A stretch of DNA of 49,736 nt from assembly GCA_017880865.1 (NCBI GenBank), contig JADGRL010000018.1:1-49736 (forward strand). The letters are read 5' to 3'. Under the pieces are notes generated by a model. The model searched no databases and was not told where the DNA came from. It saw nothing but the letters and a program-made list of their open reading frames with translations. Each line of letters opens with the position of its first letter. Position 1 is the stretch's first letter. Position numbers and translations under genes: made by a program. Positions 36,243-44,923 of this stretch are shown piece by piece. Source of the stretch: Gallionella sp. Lineage in GTDB: Bacteria; Pseudomonadota; Gammaproteobacteria; Burkholderiales; Gallionellaceae.

Positions 36243-38578
36243 AGCGTTTTAACCGGAACTGGGCTATTGCAACCTGGCTATTTTTTCTAGCCATATGCAT
36301 CTTCGTGGTCAGCCGTGTACAAATTGGTGCCGACCTCAGCGCTTTCTTGCCGCGTACGCCGACACCGGCGCAGCAGTTACTCAGCGAGCAATTGCGCGAC
36401 GGTGTTTTCTCCCGGCTGATGCTGATCGGAATCGAAGGAGGCACGCCTGATGCCTTATCTCAAGCCAGCAAACTGCTCGCACTGCGCCTGCGCAGTGAAC
36501 CCGGACTCTCGCTGGTCAATAACGGCGATGAAGACAGCCTGGCCCGGGATCAGGCTTTCCTGCTGGAAAACCGTTATCTCTTAAGCTCCGCCGTTACACC
36601 CGAACATTTCACCCCCGAGGGTCTGCATTCGGCGCTCGAGAATTCGCTCCAATTGCTGGGCTCACCTGCCGGGATCATGATCAAGCACGTGATACCACGC
36701 GACCCCAGCGGGGAGATGCTGCATATTCTCGATGGATTTGCCGGGCAAAGCCAACCCTCGGCACACGACGGTGTGTGGGTGTCGCGTGACGGCAAACGCG
36801 CACTGCTGCTCGCGCAAACCAAAGCACCCGGCTTCGACATCGATGCCCAGCAACACATCATTGAACTGATCCATACCCGTTTTACTGAAGCCACACGCAG
36901 TTCGGAATTTGCAGGATTGAATCTGGTAATAAGCGGGCCGGGCGTGTTCTCGGTGCATTCGCGCGACCATATCAAAGGCGTCGCATTCAATTTCTCCATC
37001 ATCACATCCATACTCGTGAGCATCATGCTCTTGCTGGTCTACCGCTCGTGGCGGGTGCTCGCTTTGTCGCTGCTACCCGTTATCAGCGGCACGTTGGCTG
37101 GCATTGCCGCGGTGAGCGTCGGCTACGGCATAGTTTATGGCATCACACTAGGGTTCGGCATTACGCTGATTGGCGAAGCGGTGGACTACGCGATCTTTTT
37201 CTTCACGCGCCTCGCACCCGGAAAACCACCGGGCACGGCGCTCGATAAAATCTGGCCCACGCTTCGTCTGGGCGTGATGACCACCGTGTGTGGTTTCAGC
37301 CCGATGTTCCTTGCTGATTTTCCGGGATTCGCGCAGCTTGGACTGTTCTCGGTGGTCGGGTTGATCGTGGCGGTGCTGGTCACGCGCTGGGTGTTGCCCA
37401 ACCTGGTACCGGGCAATTTTGCAACCCATACGCCTGCTTTTCTGTCTGCCTGGGTGATGAGGCTGATACGGCAAGCTCCGCGTCTGCGCCCCGTTGTATT
37501 GGTCGCGGTACTGGGCGCAGCACTGTTCATCACGTTGCACCAAGGGCCGGTCTGGAGTGACAATCTTTCCAGCCTGAGCCCGTTGATGGATGCCGATCAA
37601 CGCCTCGACCAATCGTTACGGCGCGATATCGGCGCGCCGGATGTACGCTACATGGTGATCGTCAGCGGCAAAGATCGGGAGGATGTGCTCGAGCGCAGCG
37701 AGAAGCTGGGCGCACAACTGGATAAGCTGGCGAACAACCAGACCCTGACGGGTTACGACTCACCCGCCCGTTACTTGCCCAGCGAAAAGACTCAGCGCGC
37801 TCGCCTGGAAGCGCTCCCTGAACCTGCCAAGCTGCAAGCTAATCTGCGTCATGCCCTCACCGGACTGCCGTTTCGCGAGAATCTGTTCGGGCCATTCCTC
37901 AGCGATGTCGCAGCGGCGCACAACCGCCCACTGCTCACGCCAGAAGAACTGCGCGGCACCAATCTAGGTCTGCAAACCGAGAGTTTATTGGCGCAGCGCA
38001 AAGATGGGTGGATAGCCATCCTGCCGCTGCGTGGCGTGACCGATGCCCTCCCGATCCAGCAGGCGCTCGCTAATCAGGAGGGGCGTCCCGTGTTGCTGGA
38101 TCTGCAACTGGAAAGTGATTCGCTCTACCAGACCTATGTGCATGAGGCGATCAAATTGTCCGCGCTCGGCGCGCTTGCGATTGTCCTGCTGATGTTCGTC
38201 AGCCTGCGCTCGGTGCGCCGCGTGGCGATGGTGCTGTTGCCGCTGGCCGCTGCGGTCATCATTACCACCGCGATTGTGCTGGCGAGCGGTCAAAAACTGC
38301 TGATCTTCCACCTGATCGGTTTGCTGTTAGCGGTTGCGGTAGGATCAAACTATTCTCTGTTCTTTGATCGCGAAAGCGGTTCTGACGATCATGATGAAAA
38401 CAGTCAGCGCACGATGCTTTCGCTGCTGGTTGCGAACATCTCGACCATCATCGCGTTCGGCATGCTGGCATTTTCCGGCGTCCCATTGCTGACCGCGATC
38501 GGTGAGACCGTAGCCATCGGTGCTTTTTTAAGTTTGCTGTTCTCGGCTGTGCTGATGGGGCAACGAGTCGCCAGATAA
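36239..38578 (+). CDS. MMPL/RND-type exporter (ApeM-like)
   Basis: A 779-residue inner-membrane protein with two repeats. Each has one membrane helix, a periplasmic domain and about five further helices (for example FNFSIITSILVSIMLLLVY and LSALGALAIVLLMFVSL). The GEAVDYAIFFFTRL and VAVGSNYSLFFDRES segments are the paired intramembrane motifs that bear proton-relay residues in this family. It should energise release of the polyene lipid to the LolA-like carrier. Start GTG at 36239. It converges with the next ketosynthase gene, 61 bp away. Confidence 0.9.
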   Translation: MKRFNRNWAIATWLFFLAICIFVVSRVQIGADLSAFLPRTPTPAQQLLSEQLRDGVFSRLMLIGIEGGTPDALSQASKLLALRLRSEPGLSLVNNGDEDSLARDQAFLLENRYLLSSAVTPEHFTPEGLHSALENSLQLLGSPAGIMIKHVIPRDPSGEMLHILDGFAGQSQPSAHDGVWVSRDGKRALLLAQTKAPGFDIDAQQHIIELIHTRFTEATRSSEFAGLNLVISGPGVFSVHSRDHIKGVAFNFSIITSILVSIMLLLVYRSWRVLALSLLPVISGTLAGIAAVSVGYGIVYGITLGFGITLIGEAVDYAIFFFTRLAPGKPPGTALDKIWPTLRLGVMTTVCGFSPMFLADFPGFAQLGLFSVVGLIVAVLVTRWVLPNLVPGNFATHTPAFLSAWVMRLIRQAPRLRPVVLVAVLGAALFITLHQGPVWSDNLSSLSPLMDADQRLDQSLRRDIGAPDVRYMVIVSGKDREDVLERSEKLGAQLDKLANNQTLTGYDSPARYLPSEKTQRARLEALPEPAKLQANLRHALTGLPFRENLFGPFLSDVAAAHNRPLLTPEELRGTNLGLQTESLLAQRKDGWIAILPLRGVTDALPIQQALANQEGRPVLLDLQLESDSLYQTYVHEAIKLSALGALAIVLLMFVSLRSVRRVAMVLLPLAAAVIITTAIVLASGQKLLIFHLIGLLLAVAVGSNYSLFFDRESGSDDHDENSQRTMLSLLVANISTIIAFGMLAFSGVPLLTAIGETVAIGAFLSLLFSAVLMGQRVAR

Positions 38579-38639
38579 AATCTGGCATTCGGTGCAGTGC
38601 ACCAACGGATATATCCAGCGAATTTGAAATACAGAGGCG

Positions 38640-39887
38640 TTACGAGCTAACCGAACGGAACGCGAGCACGGCATTGCTGCCGCCAAAGGCGAAAGAATTG
38701 GACAAGGCCGCGCGTACCGGCACATTGGTTCTTCCCTGGTTTATGACGTGATCCACGCCTTTGCAGTCGGCGCTGATTTCAGTCACGTTGGCCGTGGGTG
38801 GGATAACCTGGCGGTAGAGCGCGAGCGTGGTGATGAGTGCCTCCATCGCACCTGATGCACCCAATGAATGACCATGCATGGATTTCGTCGCGCTCACAGC
38901 CAGTTTGCTGGCATGTTCGCCAAAGGCCGTCTTGATCGACCGGATCTCGATCGCATCGCCCTCGACTGTCGAGGTCCCGTGGGCGTTAACGTAATCGATC
39001 TCATCCGCATGCAATCCACCGTCAGCCAGCGCGGCGGCGATAGAACGAACCTGTCCGCAGCTGTCAGGCCGGGCGATATGGGTACGGTCACAGGTATTGC
39101 CGTAACCGACGATCTCGGCATAAATTCTTGCACCACGGGCGACGGCGTGTTCCCAATCCTCAATCACCAGAGCGGCGGCACCTTCTGCCAGCGTGAGTCC
39201 GGCGCGGTTTTCGGAAAATGGGCGGCAGGCACGATAAGCCGTTGTTGCATCGCCTTCGGACAATACCCGCATGGCTTGCCAGGCCCGTATGACACCGTAG
39301 GATAACGGCGCTTCGGAGCCTCCCACCAACATCAGGTTGACTGAGCCTTCGCGAATTCGCCGAAAAGCCTCGCCTATCGCGATCGATGAAGAAGCACACG
39401 CCACCGTACTGGTGTTACATGGCCCACCCAATCCCAACTGCATCGCAATATGGGACGCGGCTGAATTGTTCATGGCCAGGACGACAGACAGAGGAGAAAC
39501 CTTCTCTTTGTTCTCGAAATAAAGCTTTTGATAGCCGCGTTCAATCGTCAGCGAACCGCCTGAACCCGTACCCCAACTCACACCGTAATCGTCTCTGTTG
39601 CAGTGTTTTTCGAGTCCGCTGTCTTGCCAGGCAGAGAAGGCCGAAGCCATTGCAAAATGGCTGAACCGATCCATCGCATTCGCCAATGGCGGGCCGAGCA
39701 CCGCAATCGGATTAAAGTGACTGCAGGCAACCAGCGGCAACGCCAATGGACGAGGGCTGTCATTCAGGGTGTGATAACGGACTGCGGATTCGCCGCGCAT
39801 GATGCGGGAGAAAAAATCCCCCACATCGCCTTCACCATACGGATTGACCAGGCCTAAACCGGTAATCGCTACACGACGTTTTTTCAC
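38640..39887 (-). CDS. Beta-ketoacyl-ACP synthase (FabF type, ApeR-like)
   Basis: A 415-residue ketosynthase with the full catalytic triad: Cys164 (STVACASSSIAIG), His303 (NAHGTSTVEGD) and His340 (SMHGHSLGASG). SNSFAFGGSNAVL closes the protein. It is preceded by an ACP gene on the same strand, 11 nt away. In the cluster logic it corresponds to the stand-alone ketosynthase ApeR, whereas the ketosynthase at 43668 is followed by a chain length factor. It elongates the aryl starter with malonyl units; exact division of labour between ketosynthases is inferred. Confidence 0.9.
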   Translation of the reverse strand: MKKRRVAITGLGLVNPYGEGDVGDFFSRIMRGESAVRYHTLNDSPRPLALPLVACSHFNPIAVLGPPLANAMDRFSHFAMASAFSAWQDSGLEKHCNRDDYGVSWGTGSGGSLTIERGYQKLYFENKEKVSPLSVVLAMNNSAASHIAMQLGLGGPCNTSTVACASSSIAIGEAFRRIREGSVNLMLVGGSEAPLSYGVIRAWQAMRVLSEGDATTAYRACRPFSENRAGLTLAEGAAALVIEDWEHAVARGARIYAEIVGYGNTCDRTHIARPDSCGQVRSIAAALADGGLHADEIDYVNAHGTSTVEGDAIEIRSIKTAFGEHASKLAVSATKSMHGHSLGASGAMEALITTLALYRQVIPPTANVTEISADCKGVDHVINQGRTNVPVRAALSNSFAFGGSNAVLAFRSVSS

Positions 39888-39898
39888 AGAAGAATAAT

Positions 39899-40156
39899 TT
39901 ATTTTGTTGCGGGCTGGTTTCTGATGTCTTTTAATTGCTGGAGCAATTCGCCGACGGTCGTGGGTGGCGGAATATCTGTCGGAACCGACAATCCGGTCTG
40001 GTCCTCGAATTCGAATATCAATTCGACCAGCATCAAAGAGTCGATACCCAACTCGGTTAAGGTGGCCTCAGGAACAATCTTGTCCAGTGCGGGGGATTCG
40101 ACCCGGTCTTTCAAGAAATTTTGTATTAATTCTAGATCATTCATAATCATTATCAT
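39899..40156 (-). CDS. Acyl carrier protein (second of the aryl polyene cluster)
   Basis: An 85-residue ACP with the phosphopantetheine serine Ser40 in LGIDSLMLVELIFEFE. Its start is repeated (MIMIMND); ATG at 40156 or 40144 are both possible, without a clear ribosome binding site. It precedes the ApeR-like ketosynthase gene by 11 nt. The DNA over the first codons (GATAATGATTATGAATGAT) resembles a Fur operator at 13 of 19 positions, which could be chance. Confidence 0.9.
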   Translation of the reverse strand: MIMIMNDLELIQNFLKDRVESPALDKIVPEATLTELGIDSLMLVELIFEFEDQTGLSVPTDIPPPTTVGELLQQLKDIRNQPATK

Positions 40157-40262
40157 GTGGCATAGACTAAAGCGCCTATTTTTTCATTTTACTAAATTTT
40201 GGTGGCCTCAGGAAGCCTTTGTGCGCTCGATCGGCACGAGACGGCTCGGCAATGACCGCCCG

Positions 40263-40973
40263 CTATGACTCCTGACGCCGCACGACTTCTACTGGCACCC
40301 GGTTTTGACGAGTAGCCAAAGATGTCCGGGTCAGCGACAGGCTCGCCGCAAACATACCCAATAGGGCCCCTGCAACCATATCGACTGCGACATGCTGCTT
40401 GGTCGCCAGTGTCGAGTAGGCAATCCCTGCGCACCATATCCAGTTGAGTACGCGAACGACACGCGGAGCCCCGACCTCCAACAACAGGCGATTTAGCCAG
40501 ACTGCGGAAAAGACCGCTGTCGCCACATGGAGCGATGGACAGGCATTTCCAGCGGCATCCACACCCTTGAGTATGGAAAACCCGTAGCTCTGCTCCCAGT
40601 CAATGTTGGCAGCAGGAACCGCCGTGGGCCAAAAAAGAAAAAAGCCCAATCCCGCCACACATAGCCCTCCTACGGTCCAGCCGTAATAAATCAATTCACG
40701 GCGAGTCGCTTGTAGCGCAGGGGGCAGGGATACATAAAGCCACAGTGACACGTACAAAAAAAGTGCCTCGGGCTTAAAACCCACGGCGCTATCGAGCAGG
40801 GTCAGCGGCATCATCGTCACCGGGAAAACCGGATTTTTCAACAGGTAAATATAGCCCGTAAAAAAGGCCGTCATAAAAATCGTAATGCCGAATGTCTTCA
40901 GGAAGAAGTGGCTCTTTATTCTTGTCAGGATTTGAAGCTGCCAAGGAACGCTCTGGCGGGAGGATGTATTCAT
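40263..40973 (-). CDS. PAP2-family membrane phosphatase
   Basis: A 236-residue protein with about six membrane helices and the PAP2 motifs NACPSLHVATAVF (motif 2) and ATKQHVAVDMVAG (motif 3, with His and Asp). These enzymes remove phosphate from lipid phosphates or transfer head groups. The ATG at 40973 is chosen because the first helix follows at about residue 25; the frame is open to 41075. It is the first gene of the PAP2-ACP-ketosynthase block on the minus strand. PAP2 genes are not part of the E. coli ape cluster, so it may process the lipid anchor. Confidence 0.85.
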   Translation of the reverse strand: MNTSSRQSVPWQLQILTRIKSHFFLKTFGITIFMTAFFTGYIYLLKNPVFPVTMMPLTLLDSAVGFKPEALFLYVSLWLYVSLPPALQATRRELIYYGWTVGGLCVAGLGFFLFWPTAVPAANIDWEQSYGFSILKGVDAAGNACPSLHVATAVFSAVWLNRLLLEVGAPRVVRVLNWIWCAGIAYSTLATKQHVAVDMVAGALLGMFAASLSLTRTSLATRQNRVPVEVVRRQES

Positions 40974-41180
40974 GCTGGGGACAACACATTCATTATTGGC
41001 AAACAGACTGAGCTTTATAGCACATTTTAGCCGGACTAATCCAGACACTGTTGGCGCGCCATTCCGTTCAATCATACGCAGAAGGCTGCTGTTGCCGCCT
41101 TAATGCCCGCTGAGTTAGAATGCCGCATGGCATTATTCGACGCAGGATTATGCAAATTATCGTCAAGATCACCGATTTAT

Positions 41181-41208
41181 TTGAGTTATTGGAATTGGGC
41201 TTTATTAT
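41181..41208 (+). promoter_or_regulatory. Promoter of the lipoprotein gene and following cluster genes
   Basis: TTGAGT (41181-41186) and TATTAT (41203-41208) with 16 bp between them; the ATG at 41245 has TAGGAG 8 nt upstream. Confidence 0.5.
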
Positions 41209-41244
41209 CTCATCGACATCGCACTTCCTTTAGGAGACTTCATA

Positions 41245-41703
41245 ATGCATCTCATCAAACGATTCATACCCGCACTTTTCCTCGCTCTCCTGATTGGCTG
41301 CGCCGCACAACAGAAATCAGACACGGCCCAAACTCCAGCCGATTCAAAATCCGCTCCTGCTTCTGCGACAGCATCGCCAGACGGGCGCATCGTTAAATCC
41401 AAAGACGGCACGATTGAAGGTGAGATCGTTGGCAAGCTAGCGCCAAAAAGCAAATTCGCCAAATTGCAAATCGGCATGACTCCGGAAGAAGTTGAAAAAA
41501 TGATTGGGCGGCCCGACGCCACAGAAAGTCATGTCACCGGCAAAGCGTTCATTCCGTTTCACTTCGGTGGCGATACTCATCGCCTCGAAACCTTTTACAA
41601 ACATGAGGGGCAATTGACATTTGCGAACACCAACAACTTCGTCTCTCCGAATGCGCTGATTAGAATCGAGGCCAACCCGAAAGCCACCGGAATATCGAAA
41701 TAA
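41245..41703 (+). CDS. Lipoprotein with BamE/SmpA-like domain
   Basis: A 152-residue secreted lipoprotein: hydrophobic signal then lipobox LLIGC with Cys19, a Ser/Thr/Ala/Pro-rich linker (about 20-47) and a small domain with FAKLQIGMTPEEVEKMIGRPD, the pattern of BamE/SmpA-type outer-membrane lipoproteins. ALIRIEANP closes it. No direct function in pigment synthesis is known to me; position within the cluster suggests a part in outer-membrane placement, comparable to the lipoprotein genes of some ape clusters. It has its own promoter, and 258 bp with small palindromes but no gene separate it from the deacetylase gene. Confidence 0.82.
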   Translation: MHLIKRFIPALFLALLIGCAAQQKSDTAQTPADSKSAPASATASPDGRIVKSKDGTIEGEIVGKLAPKSKFAKLQIGMTPEEVEKMIGRPDATESHVTGKAFIPFHFGGDTHRLETFYKHEGQLTFANTNNFVSPNALIRIEANPKATGISK

Positions 41704-41961
41704 GCTGACCAGAATATAAAAATCAACTTAAAAAATGTCGCGGAACACCCTAAAGGGTGCAAGAACCTCGTCGAGGTGAATTGCCCTCCCACGAGTGCTT
41801 TTCGTAGGGGACCGATTTATCATGCGATGTTCCAGCCATCGCGTTGACCGTGAACGGAGCGGGAGCAATGCTTTATATTTCCTCCATCGCATGGATTAAT
41901 CAGATACTCGCGTCATACCAAAGCAAATAGAAATATCCTATTTCCCGCAAAGTAAATTTAA

Positions 41962-42840
41962 ATGTCTTCCAACACCCCCGCCCCTGTTGCGCCAGACAAT
42001 GGCCTCCAGACCACGGCAAAGCCAGCTCTCTTACCGCAGTGGCGTGCCACGCCGGTGCTGCAATGGAGCATGATTTTGCATGTGTTTTGCGCAGTGCTGA
42101 CCGCGCTGAATCCCGCCCTCTGGCCGTGGACGCTGGGGATGATCATATTGAATCACCTGCTGATCCTGGCGACGATATTGATCTGGCCTCGAAGCCCCCT
42201 GCTCGGGTCGAACATGGTACGTCTACCCAAAGCGGCCACACTACGCGGGGAAGTGGCGCTCACCTTTGATGACGGACCCGATCCCATCGTCACGCCCCTG
42301 GTACTCGATCTGCTCGATCAATACGGTGCACGGGCCAGCTTCTTCTGCATCGCCGACAAAGTCATCGCACACCCTGAGCTGGCTCGCGAAATTATCCGGC
42401 GCGGGCACAGCGTGGAAAACCACACGAACAGCCACCCTCATGGCTTCGCCTTTTTCGGGCCGGGTGCGTTGCGGCACGAAATCGACACAGCCCAAATTGC
42501 AATCTGCACGACCACGGGTGTTGCTCCCGGATTCTTTCGCGCACCGATGGGCTTTCGCTCCCCTTTCCTGGCACCCGCTGTTGAGCGCGCGGGTCTGCGC
42601 TACGCCAACTGGACACGGCGCGGCTACGATACCTCGGCAACCTCTGCCGAACCGGTATTGCAGAGGCTGCAACGCGGCCTTGCTGCCGGCGACATATTGC
42701 TGTTACACGACGGCCGCACCGTTCAGCCACACGGCGAATCGCCGGTCATTCTGAAAGTATTACCGCGCCTGCTCGAACATCTTAAGTCGCTCAATCTAAA
42801 ATCCGTTTCACTACAAACTGCCTGCAACCATGTCACCTAG
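41962..42840 (+). CDS. Polysaccharide deacetylase (NodB family) with N-terminal membrane segments
   Basis: A 292-residue protein with two hydrophobic segments near residues 35-75 and then a NodB homology domain: catalytic Asp in ALTFDDGPDP, metal-binding His pair in SVENHTNSHPHGF, GFFRAPMGFRSP and ILLLHDG. It would deacetylate an N-acetylated sugar or a related ester, perhaps on the glycolipid head group of the pigment. Its gene overlaps the methyltransferase gene by 11 nt, so the two are expressed together. A deacetylase is not in the E. coli ape set, though sugar-modifying genes occur in related clusters. Confidence 0.87.
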   Translation: MSSNTPAPVAPDNGLQTTAKPALLPQWRATPVLQWSMILHVFCAVLTALNPALWPWTLGMIILNHLLILATILIWPRSPLLGSNMVRLPKAATLRGEVALTFDDGPDPIVTPLVLDLLDQYGARASFFCIADKVIAHPELAREIIRRGHSVENHTNSHPHGFAFFGPGALRHEIDTAQIAICTTTGVAPGFFRAPMGFRSPFLAPAVERAGLRYANWTRRGYDTSATSAEPVLQRLQRGLAAGDILLLHDGRTVQPHGESPVILKVLPRLLEHLKSLNLKSVSLQTACNHVT

Positions 42841-43540
42841 CTTTAATTCCCTCATCGATGCCGCCACCCTGACCTACGCTCGGGCCGGTCGCTACGCCTA
42901 CCATTTCGCCCGCAGCAAATTGCGTCACGATCCGGTGTTTCGGGCCATATTGAAAAACGGACTGCTGCCCAACGAAGGCCGGCTGATCGACCTCGGCTGC
43001 GGACTGGGACTATTGTCGGCATTGCTGATAGCGGCGCGCAGACAGCATCAGCTCGGTAACTGGAACCCCAAATGGTCAACCCCTCCTCAGCGCCTCGAAC
43101 TACACGGTATCGAACTGCTGGACTGGAAGGTTGAAGCGGCCAGACAAGCGCTGGGTGATAAGGCGACCATCCGTCAGGGCGATATCCGCACCGCTGAATT
43201 ACCGGCCTGCACAGCCGTGATTATTCTGGATGTGTTGCTGTATTTGAATGCAGACGAACAGCGGCAAATCCTGCAACGGATCGCGCGCACACTTCAGCCC
43301 GGCGGTATGCTGCTGCTGCGCGAAGGCGATGCCGCAGGCGGCCTGCGCTTTCACGCAACGAGTCTGGCCGAACATATCTGCTGCCTGTGGCGCGGACAGG
43401 GCTGGCAAGCGCTGCATTACCGAAGCACCGCAGAATGGATCGCACTGCTGGAAGAATTGGGATTTTCCGTTGACGCGCTGCCGATGAGTCAAGGCACGCC
43501 GTTTTCCAACGTATTGTTCCGCGCCACGCGTGTTTCCTGA
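42830..43540 (+). CDS. SAM-dependent methyltransferase (ApeB-like)
   Basis: A 236-residue class I methyltransferase with motif I LIDLGCGLGLLSAL (about residues 52-65), ELHGIELLDWKVEAAR, IIILDVLLY-type motif (AVIILDVLLYLNADE) and RTLQPGGMLLLREGD. In aryl polyene clusters such enzymes methylate the aryl ring or hydroxyl of the head group. It starts inside the end of the deacetylase gene. The next gene begins after 127 bp. Confidence 0.85.
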   Translation: MSPSFNSLIDAATLTYARAGRYAYHFARSKLRHDPVFRAILKNGLLPNEGRLIDLGCGLGLLSALLIAARRQHQLGNWNPKWSTPPQRLELHGIELLDWKVEAARQALGDKATIRQGDIRTAELPACTAVIILDVLLYLNADEQRQILQRIARTLQPGGMLLLREGDAAGGLRFHATSLAEHICCLWRGQGWQALHYRSTAEWIALLEELGFSVDALPMSQGTPFSNVLFRATRVS

Positions 43541-43667
43541 TCCCGGCATCGCCGCCTGTTACCGGCGCGGCTTCAAAAGCCAATATTGGGCCTCTTTCTG
43601 TTAAAATTCGCGCCGATAAACTCAGGCAGTTCCTGAAATAAATAGTCATTCCCGAAAAGAGATTCAT

Positions 43668-44876
43668 TTGCAGCCCCTACAATTAAGTGCATTCACGCTG
43701 GCCACGCCGCTGGGAGCGGGAGTTTCCGCGACGCTCGACGCCCTGCGCGCCGGACGCTCCGGGCTTGCGCGTTGTGATTTTCTGGATGTCGATCTGGACA
43801 CTTTTGTCGGGCGCATCGCCGGGCTGGAAGATCATCCGGTACGCGCCGATCTGGCCGCTTACGATTGCCGCAACAATCGTCTCGCGCAACTGGGTTTGGA
43901 GCAGGACAATTTTATCGAAGCGGTAGCGGCAGCACGGCAGCGTTATGGACGCGAACGCATCGGCGTGTTTTTGGGCACCAGCACATCGGGGATATTGGAC
44001 ACCGAACTCGCCTATCGGCAGCGCGCCCCGGAAACCGGCGCCTTGCCGGAACGTTACAACTATGAAGGTTCGCACAGCTGCTATTCGGTGGCTGATTATG
44101 TGCAACGCGCGCTCGACCTCGCCGGACCGGCCTTGGTCGTATCGACCGCCTGCTCCTCATCCGCCAAGGTATTCGGGACTGCTGCGCGGATGATCGAAGC
44201 CGGGCTGTGCGATGCCGCAATCGTCGGCGGCGTGGATTCGTTGTGTCTGACCACGCTGTATGGTTTCAACTCGCTGGGTCTGGTATCCAACCGCCCTTGT
44301 CGCCCATATAGTGTGGATCGCGACGGCATTTCGATCGGCGAGGCTGCGGGCTTCGTGCTGCTTGAAAAAGTGCGGCCCGAAACCGATTCCAACAACGTGA
44401 TGCTGCTGGGCGTCGGCGAAAGCAGCGATGCTTATCACATGTCCACCCCGCATCCTGAAGGGGCTGGCGCGCGACTGGCGATTAAGGCGGCGCTAAACGC
44501 TGCGGGACTCGCCCCAGGCGACATCGACTATATCAATCTGCATGGCACCGGCACGAAATCAAACGATGCCGCAGAAGATCAGGCGGTCTTCAGTGTGTTC
44601 GGCGGCAATACGCCGTGCAGCTCGACCAAGGGTGCGACGGGCCACTTGCTGGGTGCGGCCGGCGTGTGCGGAGCCATTATTTCCGCGCTGTGCATACAAC
44701 ATGATTTCATGCCCGGCGGATTGAACACCGAGCACATCGATCCGGCATTGAAGAGCGCCTACCTGCTGAAAAATAAACAGCAGAAAGTGAATTTCACGCT
44801 TTCCAATTCGCTGGGGTTCGGCGGCAGCAATTGCAGCCTGGTGCTGGGCCAGGTGTTAAACAGGGGCAGCCGATGA
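43668..44876 (+). CDS. Beta-ketoacyl-ACP synthase (ApeO-like)
   Basis: A 402-residue ketosynthase with Cys162 (VSTACSSSAKVFG), His292 (NLHGTGTKSND) and His326 (KGATGHLLGAAG). SNSLGFGGSNCSL closes it. It is followed by a chain-length-factor-like gene, the same order as ApeO and ApeC, which are known to work as a heterodimer. The start is TTG at 43668, preceded by a weak GAAAAGAGA site; no ATG fits the conserved N-terminus LQLSAFTLATPLG. Its TGA overlaps the first of three tandem ATGA sequences. Confidence 0.9.
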   Translation: MQPLQLSAFTLATPLGAGVSATLDALRAGRSGLARCDFLDVDLDTFVGRIAGLEDHPVRADLAAYDCRNNRLAQLGLEQDNFIEAVAAARQRYGRERIGVFLGTSTSGILDTELAYRQRAPETGALPERYNYEGSHSCYSVADYVQRALDLAGPALVVSTACSSSAKVFGTAARMIEAGLCDAAIVGGVDSLCLTTLYGFNSLGLVSNRPCRPYSVDRDGISIGEAAGFVLLEKVRPETDSNNVMLLGVGESSDAYHMSTPHPEGAGARLAIKAALNAAGLAPGDIDYINLHGTGTKSNDAAEDQAVFSVFGGNTPCSSTKGATGHLLGAAGVCGAIISALCIQHDFMPGGLNTEHIDPALKSAYLLKNKQQKVNFTLSNSLGFGGSNCSLVLGQVLNRGSR

Positions 44877-44923
44877 GAATCTTTATCCGATGAAAATATA
44901 TATCCCATGAGAATTTTTATCGA
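44873..44923 (+). repeat. Triple tandem 17-bp start-region repeat (ATGA relay)
   Basis: Three consecutive 17-mers: ATGAGAATCTTTATCCG (44873), ATGAAAATATATATCCC (44890), ATGAGAATTTTTATCGA (44907). The ketosynthase stop overlaps the first ATG. The first mini-frame (MRIFIR) stops at a TGA overlapping the second ATG. The second (MKIYIP) stops at a TGA overlapping the third ATG, which opens the real gene. Confidence 0.85.

Noticed and set aside
38579..38639. Terminator between the MMPL and ketosynthase genes
   Set aside because: GGTGCAGTGCACC is a short palindrome with a one-base loop and no T run; not a convincing terminator.
41704..41961. Possible riboswitch or small RNA before the deacetylase gene
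   Set aside because: Only short palindromes (CACCCTAAAGGGTG, CCTCGTCGAGG) are seen; no known aptamer core such as c-di-GMP or cobalamin is present.
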